Shown here one piece after another: positions 12,901-24,795 of a stretch of DNA of 64,000 bases (its first letter is position 1; the number at the start of each line of letters is the position of its first letter). The DNA is from Arachis hypogaea. Its lineage: Eukaryota > Streptophyta > Magnoliopsida > Fabales > Fabaceae. Made by a program: the position numbers and the translations under genes. The notes beneath the pieces were generated by a model. The model ran no database searches. It was not told the DNA's origin and worked only from the letters and a program-made list of their open reading frames with translations. The stretch lies in contig NC_092044.1 of assembly GCF_003086295.3 (NCBI RefSeq), positions 625,001-689,000 on the forward strand, written 5' to 3'.

Positions 12901-13246
12901 TATTTATATTATTTATTTTAATTTTTTTAATTATAAAATACATAGAGAGTACAAAGAGTACATAAAAGAATTTAGAAAATCTAAAAAATATAATTATTAT
13001 GATATATAATTTTTTATTTATTATTTTATGCTATGATAATTTACAAATATATATATATTAAATATTCACACAACAATTATATATATTAGTAAATTATCAT
13101 AGCATAAAATAATAAATTAAAAGTTATATATCATAATAATTATATAATTTTTTAGATTTTTTAATTTTTTATGTACTCTTTGTACTCTATATATATTTTA
13201 TAATTAAAAAAATTAAAACAAATAATATAAATAGATAGATGAAAAA
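12889..13246. mobile_element. Long hairpin MITE, about 355 bp
   Basis: Left arm 12889-13043 and right arm 13092-13246 are near-perfect inverted repeats (for example GAGAGTACAAAGAGTACATA against TATGTACTCTTTGTACTCT), with a loop of about 50 bp. The left arm overlaps the end of the F-box/LRR pseudogene open frame, so the last codons of that frame are transposon sequence. One arm is also found at 9570-9650. Confidence 0.8.
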
Positions 13247-16200
13247 TAAACATTAACATGTGCAATAATACATTAAAAAATTTTAGCAATATATTTGTAG
13301 ACTATTAATATAATTAGACATTTTGGTTTCATTATTAGTTTATATACATGTTACCGCTAATTAATTTAAAGTTTTCAAATAATGACAAATTAAACTTTAT
13401 TGTAGACAAAAACTTCGTATGGATAGTATTTTTCTTAAAAATTTTAGTTTAATTAAACTCTAGTTGGTTGTAATTAGGTTAACTGTATCTTAATTTTGCG
13501 TATACAAACTAATCTAATGTAGTTAGATTAGAATAATTAACCACAGAAGTCTAAATCATGTATGTTTTCTCTCTTTTCACATTTTTTCTTTTTTTTTTTT
13601 AACATTTTCACCAAACTTTGCTTTTAAGATTAGAGTTTGCATATAGGTTAAACAATTGTGATTCACATTATAACATATAATTTCTGGTTTACTATTTTAT
13701 TATTTACCAAATATATTAAATGCATTATATGGTGATTATTTATTTAATATCTTGTTCTATATATTATTTTAGTCCTATTTAAGAAATGTATGGTGTGAAA
13801 TCACCCTTTACAATAACAATTAAAAGAAAAAAATTTGTGAAAATCAACCAATATTATTAGGATACATGGATATGATGATTGTTTGAAAACTCTTTTTCTA
13901 TTTAACTGTCTTAAGAAGAATGTTTCTGTAGATTAAAAAACACATTAAAGTAATTATTATTATATTATCTCAATGAACTTACATATTTTGTCCTTATAGT
14001 AAACTTTTCAAAATTTACAATCACAAGATATTTAATAAATCATGGTTAATAAAATTAGACAATTTCAAACAATTACTAAATAACCACCGTAAAAAATTAA
14101 AATATAACACCCTAATATTTTTAAATTAGATTTAAGTCTTATTTAAATTATATTGGTAATTGATATTCAAATTTTATAAAAAAATTTTTAAAAATAGTCT
14201 TTATATAAAATAATTTTTATATATAAAAAATAGTGGATAACTAGTTTTCACTAGAATAATTACAAATTGAAAAATATAAGTGGATCTAGAGATATTAACA
14301 TAAAAAATGTACATGCTAAACTATAATTACAAAAATAATGACAAATTTTACTCATATCAAATAAATATTAAAAAAAATATCATATCCATAATTGTAGTCA
14401 TTGAATAAAAATAAAACAAGATACATAAAAAATTATAATTCTCTCAATTTACATAACTATGACTAAAACAATCGACTACTCTCCCTTCTTAATATGAATT
14501 TGGGTAAGTGCTTAATATTCCGTGTATCTATGCCCTTGATATCTCGCTCCTAATTGTGCACTGATCTTTTCAGCTCAATTGAGCAGTGTATTGTTTTGTG
14601 CCGCGTTGTTCCTGAAGATGGTACGGAGAGAGGGGTAAGAAACGAAAGTTTCTCTGTAGTTTATCCATATGGTGTTATTGTATCTATTTCCAACCACTTC
14701 GAATTTTAAAATAAAAACAATAATGATGCAATGTTGTTCAATTATTATTTTCAAAAGTCTTTGTTATTCGAAGTGGTATAATTTTTAGATGCTTCTTATT
14801 TATTTATGTTATGACACGTGTGATTTATGACTGAATGTCTATAATATTAAATCATACACAATGCAAACTCATGGATCTTGATTTGATTTCTCTTGACATT
14901 CTCCTAACTTTTCTTCACATGAAAAGAAAATAATTTCTTGTTGACCAAAAAAACTCTTATGCAATGCATAAAATAGACTTTAATTTTTTTTAAGTATTCT
15001 TTTAACATTACTTTGACTTTGAAATGTATTTGGCTTAAACCGGTATAAAAAAGTAGAAGTTTCCTTCCTTTATTAAAGGTTCTTATCCCAAAAGTTTTGG
15101 TGATTACCTTCTCTTACCGAAAGATCATCCCGATCGATCACTTTTTCTTATCGAAAGATCATGTTGATATCTTGTCTTTGGAGTAACCTTCCCTTATTGA
15201 AGGATTATTCCCTCAATTATTTAATACACATAAGATGTTTATTATAATACATAATGCGTGTGAAATAAAGAGATATTATATCATGACATGCAATGTTAAC
15301 ATCTATATTAAAAAACATTTAAGATATAACATATAAAAAGATAATATAATACCCTTGCCTCATGAAGTTTGTAGAAATCCTATATATATTCTAACACAAA
15401 TAGATATAATTTGTTAGCAAAGAGAAACGTGTTTTATGGTTAGACTTTGCGTATGTTCTGATGTAGGTATCAATCTTTAACTGAATAGAAAGGAAATTTT
15501 TATATTCCGTAATTTGCATAGTTTAGAAAGGAGTTTGGCGAAGGATTTAGAATGAGAGTAAAAAAGTGAGAGGAAATAATGATTTTTCTTATAATAAAAT
15601 TGAGAAAGTATATGAATGACAACTTATAGACATAATAGAAGATAGAGAAGATAGGTAATTTAGAACGTTTTATATATAAAAAAAAGAATATTATGAGAAA
15701 GAAAGGACTCGAATAGTTCTTAGGTATGTACGAATTGTGTTAGGAGAGTCTAACTCGCGTTTAGATGAAATCCCCAATCTGAATCATCGCTTGCAAGTCC
15801 TATAAAGTTTATATGTTTGGAATTTGGAAACAGCTATTAGACACAAATTTATAGATAATTTAGTTAGCTTTAAAACAAACCTTAAATGAAGTCAATCGCA
15901 TAACCACAACTTAAGATATTCACGAAATACTATTAGTATATCAAGCCGATTGGTTAGAGTGCGATTTTCTATTATGAACTTATAACAAATTTATCTACCT
16001 AATTTAATTTATATTTAAATTTGATTTTACACTAAACTTAAAGAATAAAAATTAGTTTTCTTATCTTTTCTTATAATTAAAGATCATTCAATCTAATAAA
16101 TATAGAATTAATTATGACTATATCTTAAAAGATTATTTATTGTCAGTTAAAATTTTTTTTAAAAATTAGTATTTTTATATTTTTAAATTTTAAACTAATA

Positions 16201-16560
16201 TGTTAATTTTAAATTATTATAAACTTAATTAATTAAATAATAAACATAATTTAAAAAACTGAGACGTTAAAAAAAAAACCAGCAATATGCTACGGACTTA
16301 TACATCCCAAAATATTAGATTCAAGCTCAAACCTGGGTTTGGAATAGCTATGATAATAGACATCCTTTTACTTTAAAAAATGTTCAAGCTAGAATGCATA
16401 GCCAAATTCACCCTTTGGAAATGGTTGAGATACCATAATACAATTATTCCTTGCAAGAAAAATCATATGTGACGAAATATATTCAAATTCCTTTATAAGA
16501 AAATGTTTAACATACATTTAAACAATGAGTATGCGTTTCGAATTATGCATTGACTTAATG
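13247..16560. other. Non-coding DNA, probable decayed LTR material
   Basis: No gene recognised. A stretch beginning near 14104 with ATAACACCCTAATATTTTT and including a GC-richer block at 14500-14660, then repeated CTTACCGAAAGATCAT words at 15110-15170, resembles LTR sequence of plant retrotransposons. No terminus pair or target duplication could be fixed. Confidence 0.4.
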
Positions 16561-16599
16561 CTAATGTCAATGCAACGTTCTAATTGTTAGTGTTGCAAG

Positions 16600-16830
16600 T
16601 GTGAGAAGTGTTGAAGTTAGTCCCACATCTAAGAAAGCATAGAAGAGTGAGGAGTTTAAAAGATGAGAGATCCATTAACTTGACACTTTAAGGTTTTGAG
16701 TTGGATGTAGTGTCTTCTCATCTTATGTTTTCTCACTTGATTCCTCCCCGAAGTCTTCCCGGTTGTCTGGTAGTTTTAAAGAGTATTCAAGGTGAAGTAT
16801 CGAAAGTCTTCCCGGTAAAGGTGGTTCGGG
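16600..16830 (+). promoter_or_regulatory. snRNA-type USE plus TATA-like pair in a repeat-like block
   Basis: TCCCACATCT at 16621-16630 differs by one base from the plant snRNA upstream sequence element (RTCCCACATCG). A TATA-like TTTAAAAG follows at 16655-16662, about 24 bp later, a spacing closer to Pol III-type than Pol II-type snRNA promoters. The downstream sequence does not resemble any U snRNA I recognise. The GC-richer block (to about 16830, including AAGTCTTCCCGG twice) may simply be an LTR or TRIM fragment. Confidence 0.35.
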
Positions 16831-17159
16831 CGCAGGATGACAAACCATAAACAATTAAACATACTAGAATTGGTGGATTAAGTAACTCAAAGTCTCGATT
16901 GAAAAAACAAGTCCAAATTTAAAAACTCACTCATGCAAGTGTCATATATAATGAAAAAGAAAAACTTGTCCTTTTTTTTGGACTGGAGCACGATATTTGT
17001 CTAAATGGGAGTTTATTAGGCCTTTTGAGAAGCCCATTTATAGAAAAATAAAGCCCACTAATAACAATAAAAATAAAAAAGCACAGAAACATGTCCACGA
17101 AAACAAAATATGAAAACCTCACATATCCATCACCGAAAAAAAAAATCATATTCTAATTA

Positions 17160-17245
17160 AGCAAGCCTCTTCTCTCTCTCTCTTGCTTCATTCTCTCTCT
17201 CTCTCTGCTCTTGATCGATCTTCGAGCGCCAACTGCTCTTTGCAG
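17160..17245 (+). promoter_or_regulatory. VHA-D leader exon with CT-rich tract
   Basis: A pyrimidine-rich TCTCTCTCTC tract at 17168-17208, typical of plant core promoters and 5' leaders, is followed by a GC-richer stretch ending TTTGCAG|GTGAATC at 17245/17246, a good 5' splice site. I infer a non-coding first exon. The promoter and transcription start are not fixed. Confidence 0.5.
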
Positions 17246-18000
17246 GTGAATCTCCAGTTCTTCTATGATCCTCTCTCTTTCTACTACCCTCAATTCAGAG
17301 TTGCTTTCAAATTTTAATTTCACCATTCTGAATCTGATCTTTTTTTTATTGAAATTAATTTCTATTGTACTGCATCATCATCCACTCACATCTAACTATT
17401 TGATTGGAAAAAAAAAAAAAATCCCAGCACTTTCACTCTTCTTCATTTTGTTGTTTTTCTGTTGTGTTGATTCATAGGTCTCTCTGGTTAGCTTAATTTT
17501 ACTTGCGAATTTCTACTCTCTCTTTTTAAAAATAATTTAGGGTCTGAAACTGAGTTTTTTTCTTTTACATAAAATAAAATTTGTAAATTTGTTCAAAGTC
17601 ATTAGCTTAAGTTGAAACAGGGCAATGAAAGGGATATGTTGATATGCATTTGGATGGGTATGTGTAAGAATGATCTAATTCATAGTAATAGTAACAGTAT
17701 CATGAGTACTTGAAAATTTTGATGTCGCATTTTATTTTATTTTTTTTGCTGAATTGTAGTCCACACATTATTGGGTTTGATTTCAAAGTTTTTTGAATGG
17801 TAATGAGACAAGCACCTTTATGAGTTTAAATATCTTCATGATTTGACACTGGAAATGAAAATATAATTGTCTAATCTTTCTATGATAGATGTAGCATATT
17901 GAACTTAGTGAGAATAGATTTACATTTACTGATGATCGGTCAAAGGGAACTGAAATCCTTGTTTATTTGTGTGGTTTGTGTTTGGGATCAGATATTGTTA
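17246..18000 (+). other. Inferred intron in the 5' leader of VHA-D
   Basis: The donor GTGAATC at 17246 and a probable acceptor at TTGTTAG near 17995-18001 bound about 755 bp of T-rich, non-coding sequence. The short open frames here (17265-17477, 17899-18138) have no similarity to known proteins and overlap the leader. Long leader introns are common in highly expressed plant housekeeping genes. This is an inference; transcripts would settle it. Confidence 0.45.
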
Positions 18001-18022
18001 GGGTTGAAAGAAAGAAAGAAAG

Positions 18023-18811
18023 ATGTCGGGGCAAACACAGCGTCTGAATGTTGTCCCCACGGTGACGATGCTGGGAGTGGTGAAGGCTCGTTTGGTTGGA
18101 GCCACGCGTGGTCACGCTCTCCTAAAGAAGAAGAGTGATGCACTTACTGTGCAGTTTAGGCAGATCCTGAAGAAGATTGTGTCTACCAAGGAGTCAATGG
18201 GGGACATCATGAAGACCTCTTCTTTTGCACTGACCGAGGCAAAGTATGTTGCTGGGGACAACATTAAGCATGTTGTGCTCGAGAATGTTCGTGAGGCCTC
18301 CCTCAAGGTCCGGTCCCGGCAGGAGAATGTTGCTGGTGTCAAGCTTCCCAAGTTCGAGTATACCAATGATGGCGAGGTTAACAAGAATGACCTCACTGGA
18401 TTGGCCCGGGGCGGCCAGCAGGTGCAGCAGTGCCGAGTTGCTTACATCAAGGCAATTGAGGTCCTTGTGGAGCTTGCCTCTCTTCAGACATCCTTCCTCA
18501 CACTCGATGAGGCAATCAAGACTACAAACCGGAGGGTTAATGCCCTTGAGAATGTGGTGAAGCCTAGGTTGGAGAATACCATTAGTTACATTAAGGGAGA
18601 GTTGGATGAGCTAGAAAGAGAGGATTTCTTTAGGTTGAAGAAGATCCAAGGATATAAAAAGAGGGAAATCGAGAAACAGATGCAATCTGCCAAGTTGTTT
18701 GCTGAGGAACAGGTTGCTGAGAAGCTTGCGTTGCAAAGAGGTATTTCGCTGAATAATGCTCAAAACATTTTGTCTGCAACGGCCCAGAAAGACGAGGATA
18801 TCATTTTCTGA
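18023..18811 (+). CDS. VHA-D: V-type proton ATPase subunit D
   Basis: The 262-residue protein is full length for plant subunit D (about 261 residues in Arabidopsis) and is encoded by one uninterrupted exon. Subunit D forms the central rotor stalk of the V1 sector with subunit F. It transmits rotation from ATP hydrolysis in the A3B3 head to the membrane c-ring and so acidifies vacuole and endomembrane lumens. The sequence shows the conserved N-terminal VVPTVTMLGVVKARLVGATR, then GHALLKKKSDAL, the middle GLARGGQQVQQCR, and the C-terminal helix with TTNRRVNALENVVKPRLENT and ELEREDFFRLKKIQGYKK, consistent with an antiparallel coiled coil. The start ATG fits the family N-terminus (MSGQ) and is preceded by A-rich AAGAAAGAAAG. 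Codon usage is GC-richer than the surroundings. A CT-rich leader and probable leader intron lie upstream; AATAAA at 18945-18950 is a plausible polyadenylation signal. Confidence 0.97.
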   Translation: MSGQTQRLNVVPTVTMLGVVKARLVGATRGHALLKKKSDALTVQFRQILKKIVSTKESMGDIMKTSSFALTEAKYVAGDNIKHVVLENVREASLKVRSRQENVAGVKLPKFEYTNDGEVNKNDLTGLARGGQQVQQCRVAYIKAIEVLVELASLQTSFLTLDEAIKTTNRRVNALENVVKPRLENTISYIKGELDELEREDFFRLKKIQGYKKREIEKQMQSAKLFAEEQVAEKLALQRGISLNNAQNILSATAQKDEDIIF

Positions 18812-18944
18812 ATGTAGAGCATTGGTTTTGTTTGGTTTTCATTGTTCTGAATATAAACTTGGCTCTGTTGTCGTGTGCTGCCGCTGCATCCTCTGGGTGA
18901 GAAACTTACTTACAATTGTTTAGACGATAGTGTTCTGTACCATG

Positions 18945-18950
18945 AATAAA
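18945..18950 (+). terminator. Candidate polyadenylation signal of VHA-D
   Basis: AATAAA lies 134 bp past the stop codon in a T-rich 3' region. It is the only canonical hexamer close to the gene end. Confidence 0.5.
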
Positions 18951-18959
18951 GGAGCTTGG

Positions 18960-20083
18960 TATATGTTCAATTATTTGTTTGTTATTTATGAACATCATTT
19001 ATATCATATTCAGAGGTAACGAGACAATCAGCACTTCAAAGTATGGTTCTTCTAGTATCTTATGAATGTTAGGTATGTTGTGATTAGCTTTGATTTCCCA
19101 TTCGAAAGTATGTTACATGCTATAATGGAATTTATTTGTTATAGCTGAATCATGATTTATGGAACATGTGGAAGAGCAAATTTATATTTATTAGGACTTA
19201 TATCTTTTGTGATGCTGATTGCATTAATTTAGTCTTCCAATTACACTTTCCTTGTATCTAAATTGTATTTGGAGATTATTAGTTGTATTTCACATTATTG
19301 TCTAATCCATGTAGTCCATTCCACCTTGGAGGATAGGCTCTGCTGTTAATTTTTGTATCATAAGTATTTTACTTGTGTCAAGACCTCATTGGCAAAATAG
19401 TTGTCTATTTTGAGATGGTAAAAAAGGGCTGAGAGTAATGCACATCAGGACAAGAAAGCAAAAAGTTGTTTCTAAGGATCTTGATTGTTATTAAGTTTTT
19501 ATTTGCTCATTTAATGATAATCCTCCACTAGATGCTCCTTTTTTCAGTGTGTGTTGGTTAGTGGTTAAGAGTTACTGCATAAACTTAAGCTGTAATGCAG
19601 AGAACTTACATGTGCATCATAAAATTGAAGGAAGAAACTGAATGATAATGTTAGTTGAAGACTAAATCTCTATTACAGGACAGGAGTCCACAATAACTAA
19701 GCATTTTGAAAGAAAGTGCAGTTATCTGGCTGAAACTTGACATTGAATATTGCATATCAATTATATAGTGTGTGCCATTGTGCCAAGGGAAAAAAAAAGT
19801 GTATTATCTATTCTGCATTTCTGCTTTTGTTTTTGTGTACATATGTCCTTTAATTAGCACCTAAATTCAAACATTTTCGTGCTTCCTGTTTCAGCAATGT
19901 ACAAAATTGTTACATTTTGACTATTCTTTTATACTTAAATTGAATTTCTTTTAGACGGTAGCAATCAAATACATATGCTGTGTGAAATTCTGAGAGCTGC
20001 TCGGTCCATTACTTCACATTTTAATTTTATTATTTTGGAAATTTTGCTTAATCGGTTTAGTTCAACCGAAATTTGATTGTCCA
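18960..20083. other. Intergenic DNA downstream of VHA-D
   Basis: Moderately AT-rich single-copy-looking sequence. No coding region, RNA gene or transposon terminus was recognised. Confidence 0.5.
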
Positions 20084-22037
20084 TTAAGTTATGGAAAATT
20101 CTCTGGTATGGATTGAGAATGTATGGATGCTGAAGTGTGTACTAAGCATCAACACGTAGCTTCTTTTTTCTGAGTTACAAATTTAGGAAAACAATTATAT
20201 TAATGTGAGTGACTATAGTTTTTGAAATTGGGCTAAATTTTTTCGGACTTGCTTTGGGTAATTGGGCTGAACTTCCAAAATTTAGAAAAACATATACATT
20301 GTTATAATATATTTTATTTATTACGTTAATCATGAAATATATTAAATTTTTTGGGTAAATGTTCTTTAAAAAAGTAAAATATTTTATACTATGTAACAAT
20401 AATAATAAAAACATATTTATTGTTAAGTTTTATGTAATAATAAATTGAGAATAATAATAATATTTATATATTTTATATTATTATTACTAATGTATATAAT
20501 GATAACAATAATGAGTGAAAAACATTAATTTTGATTTTGTGAGAGAGACGTCATTCACCCTCTTTTTTTTAGAGAAAATTTCACTTTTTTTTCTTAAGGG
20601 ATGCTAAAATAACATTATCCTCCCTTCTATTTGTAAAATGTATATTCTCCTCTTCTATAACTTTTTAATTATTAAATTATGATTTTACCAAAATTTTTGT
20701 TAATAATTATTTTTATATTTTATTATTAATTTTTTTATATCAATATATATTATTTTAACATTAAATAAAAAAATCTTAGTAAAATTATTTTCTGATATCA
20801 ATATATATTAATTGTTATACATATTAACAATGGTATGAATTTTTTATTTAATGTTAAAATAATATATATTTATATCGAAAAATTAATAGTAAAATATAAA
20901 AATAATTGTCAATGAAAATTTTGATAAAATCACAATTTAATAATTAAAAAGTTATAGAAGAGAAGAATATACATTTTAGAAATAGAAGGAAAGATAATAT
21001 TATTTTATCATCTCTTAAGAGAAAAAAGTAAATTTTTTTTTTTGAAAAAAGAGGGTGAATGACGTCTCTCTCACAAAACCAAAATTAATATTTTTCACTC
21101 ATCATTATTATCATTATGTACGTTAGTAATAATAATATAAAATATATAAATATTATTATTATTCTCAATTTATTATTACATAAAACTTACTACTTTAAAA
21201 ATAAATATGTTTTTATTATTATTGTTACATAGTATAAAATATTTTACTATTTTTTAAAATATTTACCCTAAAAATTTAATATATTTCATGATTAATGTAA
21301 TAAATAAAATATATTATAATAATGCATATGTTTCATATATTTAACATTAATCATAATACATATATTTAATATTAAAAATAACATAAACTATATTTCTATT
21401 AATGTAATAAATTTGAAGTTAAATATTTTTGTAACACGTTAAAATATTAAAAAGATATCAAAATCTCAATAGATACATATATTTTATATTATTTTCTTTT
21501 TTTGAAAATAACAGAATAATTATTCCTAATTTATACATAAAAAGAATTATTAAAATATCACTTAATCAAACGGATTAAAAAGTGGAGTGTGTAACTCCTC
21601 CTGAGAGCATCATCTCCTTTTTCTTCTTTTATTTTTTTCCTTCATGCTTCATCTCTTTTTTTTTCTTGGTCAAAGCTAAAAAAAAATGTCCCGCATGATA
21701 TTGCTTTCATAATTCATTTAAGAATGCAAAATCTAAATAATTTTTCATATTATCAGAACATGACCATAAAAAAAGTTGAGCAAACTGCCTAATTTCATAT
21801 TATACAAAACAAAAAGTCCATTCACTCACACTAATACAATTGTTTTCCTAAATTAAACGTGCAACTAATTATGACAACTCATCTACATCAATCTGTAGTC
21901 ACAGGTTTTTAGGTTTGCAGTTTCTCATGTGACTCAGAAAAAAAAAAAGCTACATATTAATGCTTCGTACACACACCTCAGCATCCATATGTATGGATGT
22001 TTTTCCAATCCATACTAGAGAATTTTCCTTAAGTTAT
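20084..22037. mobile_element. Non-autonomous MULE with 9-bp target duplication
   Basis: The 9-bp sequence TTAAGTTAT at 20084-20092 is repeated exactly at 22029-22037. Between them, 20093-22028 (1936 bp) begins GGAAAATTCTCTGGTATGG and ends with its complement (CCATACTAGAGAATTTTCC). The TIR similarity continues for about 80-95 bp on each side (GGATGCTGA, GTACTAAGCAT and GTAGCTT blocks are mirrored). A 9-bp duplication with long TIRs is the hallmark of Mutator-like elements. The interior holds no transposase and no gene; it is mostly a roughly 1-kb palindrome plus AT-rich filler (21334-21935). Boundaries are certain to within a base; the superfamily is inferred from the duplication length. Confidence 0.88.
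20286..21333. repeat. Long palindrome inside the MULE: arms about 490 bp
   Basis: Left arm 20286-20773 and right arm 20838-21333 are inverted copies with only scattered differences; the loop is 64 bp. Matching blocks include GAGAGAGACGTCATTCACCC against its complement near 21055, AAATTGAGAATAATAATAAT, and ATTCTCCTCTTCTATAAC. It could fold into one long hairpin if transcribed. It may be an independent foldback or MITE nested inside the MULE, or part of it. Confidence 0.85.
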
Positions 22038-23649
22038 ATGATTTGCTTCTGGACGTTCATTTATATTAGTTAATTCCTAACAACTAAAAAAAGTTAATCC
22101 ATTGAATTTTCTAAACAAAACAATTAGCTATATTCTCAATTAAGTTTTCTTTTAACCGAAAAAACTAGTTTTATTAACAACTAAACCAAAGTATTCTTTA
22201 GTGAAAAAAAAAAACCAAAGTATTCTTTTATAAATAAATTAGAATTTTAGAGCGGTAATATTAATTCCAATGCAAATAATCAATGCAAAAAAATTGACTA
22301 ATAACACCAAAGCCAAAGCAGGAGGAAATGTTTAAATACAATACTTAATAAAAAAAATATGAAATACTTGAAATTAGGACATTTTTTTATTTTTTATTTT
22401 TTATTTGTCAACAACTATCAATATATATAAAGACCACGCTAAAATTAAATAAGATATCTTGATAAAGAAAATAGAAAAATATCCCTAACAATTTTAATGA
22501 TTTCTGATAGGCAGGAGCGATGATTACTCATGCAAGCAACTTAATTACAAATAATTATAAGTCACGATATTTTGTTAATAATTAAATTAACTTGCAAAAT
22601 CTTTTACTGTCGTTATATACAAAAGTTCAGTCAAAATTTGGTCAAAAATTAAAGAAAATAAAATTTGCAATGACTATAAAAAACAACTAAAAAATTACAA
22701 AGGATCACGATCAAATGTTCAAAGATTTATAGCTGGATAATATTAAACATCAACATGTGTAACACTTGTGACAAATTGAATTTTTTCTACAACTTTTAAT
22801 AAGTTACCGTCTTATATCCAAGCTTAACCATTAAACTTAGTTACAAATTGTTTTGTTTAAACTGTTAAATATAACTATAAATAGGTGGTGCATCTCTTGT
22901 ATTTTATCTTTTTATATATGAAGAAGAATGTTTAGTATTTATTTTTGTAAAATTTTCTCCTTATTAATATGAGTGTTAGTGAGTTTGAGAGATGAAAAAT
23001 ATGATAGTGTCATTTATATGAGTGAGTAATTCTAAAGCTAAATTAAGTGTGAGTATTATACTTATATATTTACAAACTTTATGATATATATATTGTCAAA
23101 GTAAAAATGTATTCACGCACAAACATTTTATATACACATTTTAAATTATTATCTCCTAGTAAAATCTTTATTTTTCATATATATACTTTTTTTTTTTGAG
23201 AAATTCATATATACTTCTTTGACATAGGTGAAATTAAGGTATGAATTATCTCGATGTTATTGGCTAACTCAATTTTAGTCTCGTGTATTAAATGAATGAA
23301 AAATTAAACCAATTAATATGTATTGAATAATAAAAACATCATTTTAGTCAAGATTCTTATGTTTGTTGTCTAAAAAATGTGCTACAATTTACAAAATGAA
23401 TGAGTAGATATAAAAATTACGAAAGCCCAAAAAAGTCTAAACAAATTCAACTCCATTATTGAATTTGCATTAATTGATTTCTTAGTTGGATTCAACATTA
23501 TAGCAGGCAAACTAACGTTATTTTAGGATAAGTAAACAAAAAAATGTTATCATAGAAAGTAAAAGCTAACGACAAAAAGGACAGAAAGAAAATTACTTTT
23601 TAGATGTATCATTTTAAATTCTAAATGAGCATTTTATTTGTACTCTAAA
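22038..23649. other. AT-rich intergenic DNA
   Basis: No gene, RNA or delimited repeat recognised; homopolymer and TA-rich tracts only. Confidence 0.5.
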
Positions 23650-24310
23650 AAAGTATAATTTTCTATTATCTTTCAGCAGAGTAAATATGGTAATATAGGT
23701 TTATAGGTAGGTTTATTTTAGTATTCTTTTTTACTATTCCTCCACATTACATTTATTAACCTCATTTTTACTTTATCATTATTCTTGTTCTATTCTTAAT
23801 TTTATAACTCCTTCTTCCTGCTCTTTCTTCCCTCACCCATTTGATCTTTTTTGTCTTAAGGTTCGTTATTAAGCTCATTTTCTTCTTCTTTATAAGCTTT
23901 CTTTTGTCTCATTTTTAGTTTCTGTTATGTATATGCAGCGTAGCATTATTTTTTTTTCTTTATCATTTTAACTTTCTTTTATATTATTTATTCTAACCTA
24001 TTTTTTTAGCATCTTTTTCCTGTTCTTCAGAGACTCGGCCATACTGTAAGTTTTGTCCTCCTTGTAGTCTATGTTTATTGGTTCTACTGCATTTCTCTCT
24101 TGAGAACTCCCCATGGTAACTCAAAATTGGTACCAGAGCCGATGGTTAATTGGTCTGGTGTTTTAACGAGCTAGAAAGAGTCTAGTGGTTTAAAGAACTA
24201 GAAAGAGAAAAATTGATAGCTCACACTTGAGAGGTCATTAACTCAAAGCAAAACACTACATCGAAGATCTTTTATTTCATCTTTTACTTTCATGAAAGCA
24301 AACCTAGTAT
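23650..24310. repeat. LTR-like segment 1 of the RLP array
   Basis: This is the first and most diverged of five related segments. Shared landmarks are GGTTTATAGGTAGGT near the start, CTTTATCATTATTCTTG, AAGGTTCGTTATT, a T-rich tract with AACTTTC, and ATTGGTACCAGAGCCGATGG near 24137. The last is a one-base variant of the primer-binding sequence seen in the other copies. No intact terminus pair was fixed. Confidence 0.55.
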
Positions 24311-24330
24311 AGGTATCAGAACCTAACAAG

Positions 24331-24348
24331 TGGTATCAGAGCCGATGG
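24331..24348 (+). other. PBS-like sequence TGGTATCAGAGCCGATGG
   Basis: TGGTATCAGAGC is the standard plant LTR-retrotransposon primer-binding site, complementary to the initiator tRNA-Met 3' end. It follows ...CCTAACAAG, as expected just inside a 5' LTR ending in CA. Equivalent copies are at 26674 (exact), 29004 (one change), 30758 and 32072 (AGAGCCAATGG variants). Confidence 0.6.
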
Positions 24349-24509
24349 TTAATGGTCTAGTGTTTTAATGAGCTAGAAAGAGGAGGTCTGGTGGTTTAAA
24401 GAACTAGAAAGAGAAAAATCGATAGCTCACACTTGAGAGGTCATTAACTCAAAGCAAAACACTACATCGAAGATCTTTTATTTTATCTTTTACTGTAATG
24501 AAAGCAAAC

Positions 24510-24660
24510 CTAGTATAGAAAATGTGAACTCGGTCTATTGTGGACTCAATCTATTTAATACACTTTTATAAAAATGTGGACTTAGTCTATTTAATATGCT
24601 TCTATAAAAATATGGACTCAGTCTATGTCTTGACTCGGTCTATTACTACGCAGTTTCAGC
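24510..24660. repeat. Tandem TGTGGACTC-AGTCTATTTAATA repeats
   Basis: Three to four imperfect copies of a 35-40 bp unit (GTGGACTCAATCTATTTAAT, CACTTTTATAAAAA and variants). Shorter versions occur at 26870-26955 and 29195-29235 in the corresponding place of the following units. Confidence 0.7.
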
Positions 24661-24795
24661 ACTTTTACACTTCCAAAATTTGCTATATATATCCCCATAT
24701 GTCAGATTTTCAATGCAAACTAAAATTTCTCAAATCTATCTGAAAGTTTGTTTTGGATTGAAAACTTTAAAACTAAATAACAAACTTTTAATACC

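Noticed and set aside
14104..15800. Possible LTR beginning ATAACACCCTAATATTTTT
   Set aside because: The start resembles a plant LTR, but no matching end or target duplication could be found, so it was not called as an element.
18112..18560. Open frames on both strands inside VHA-D (18112-18396 minus, 18246-18560 plus)
   Set aside because: They are shadows of the GC-rich V-ATPase coding sequence; the real frame is conserved along its whole length.
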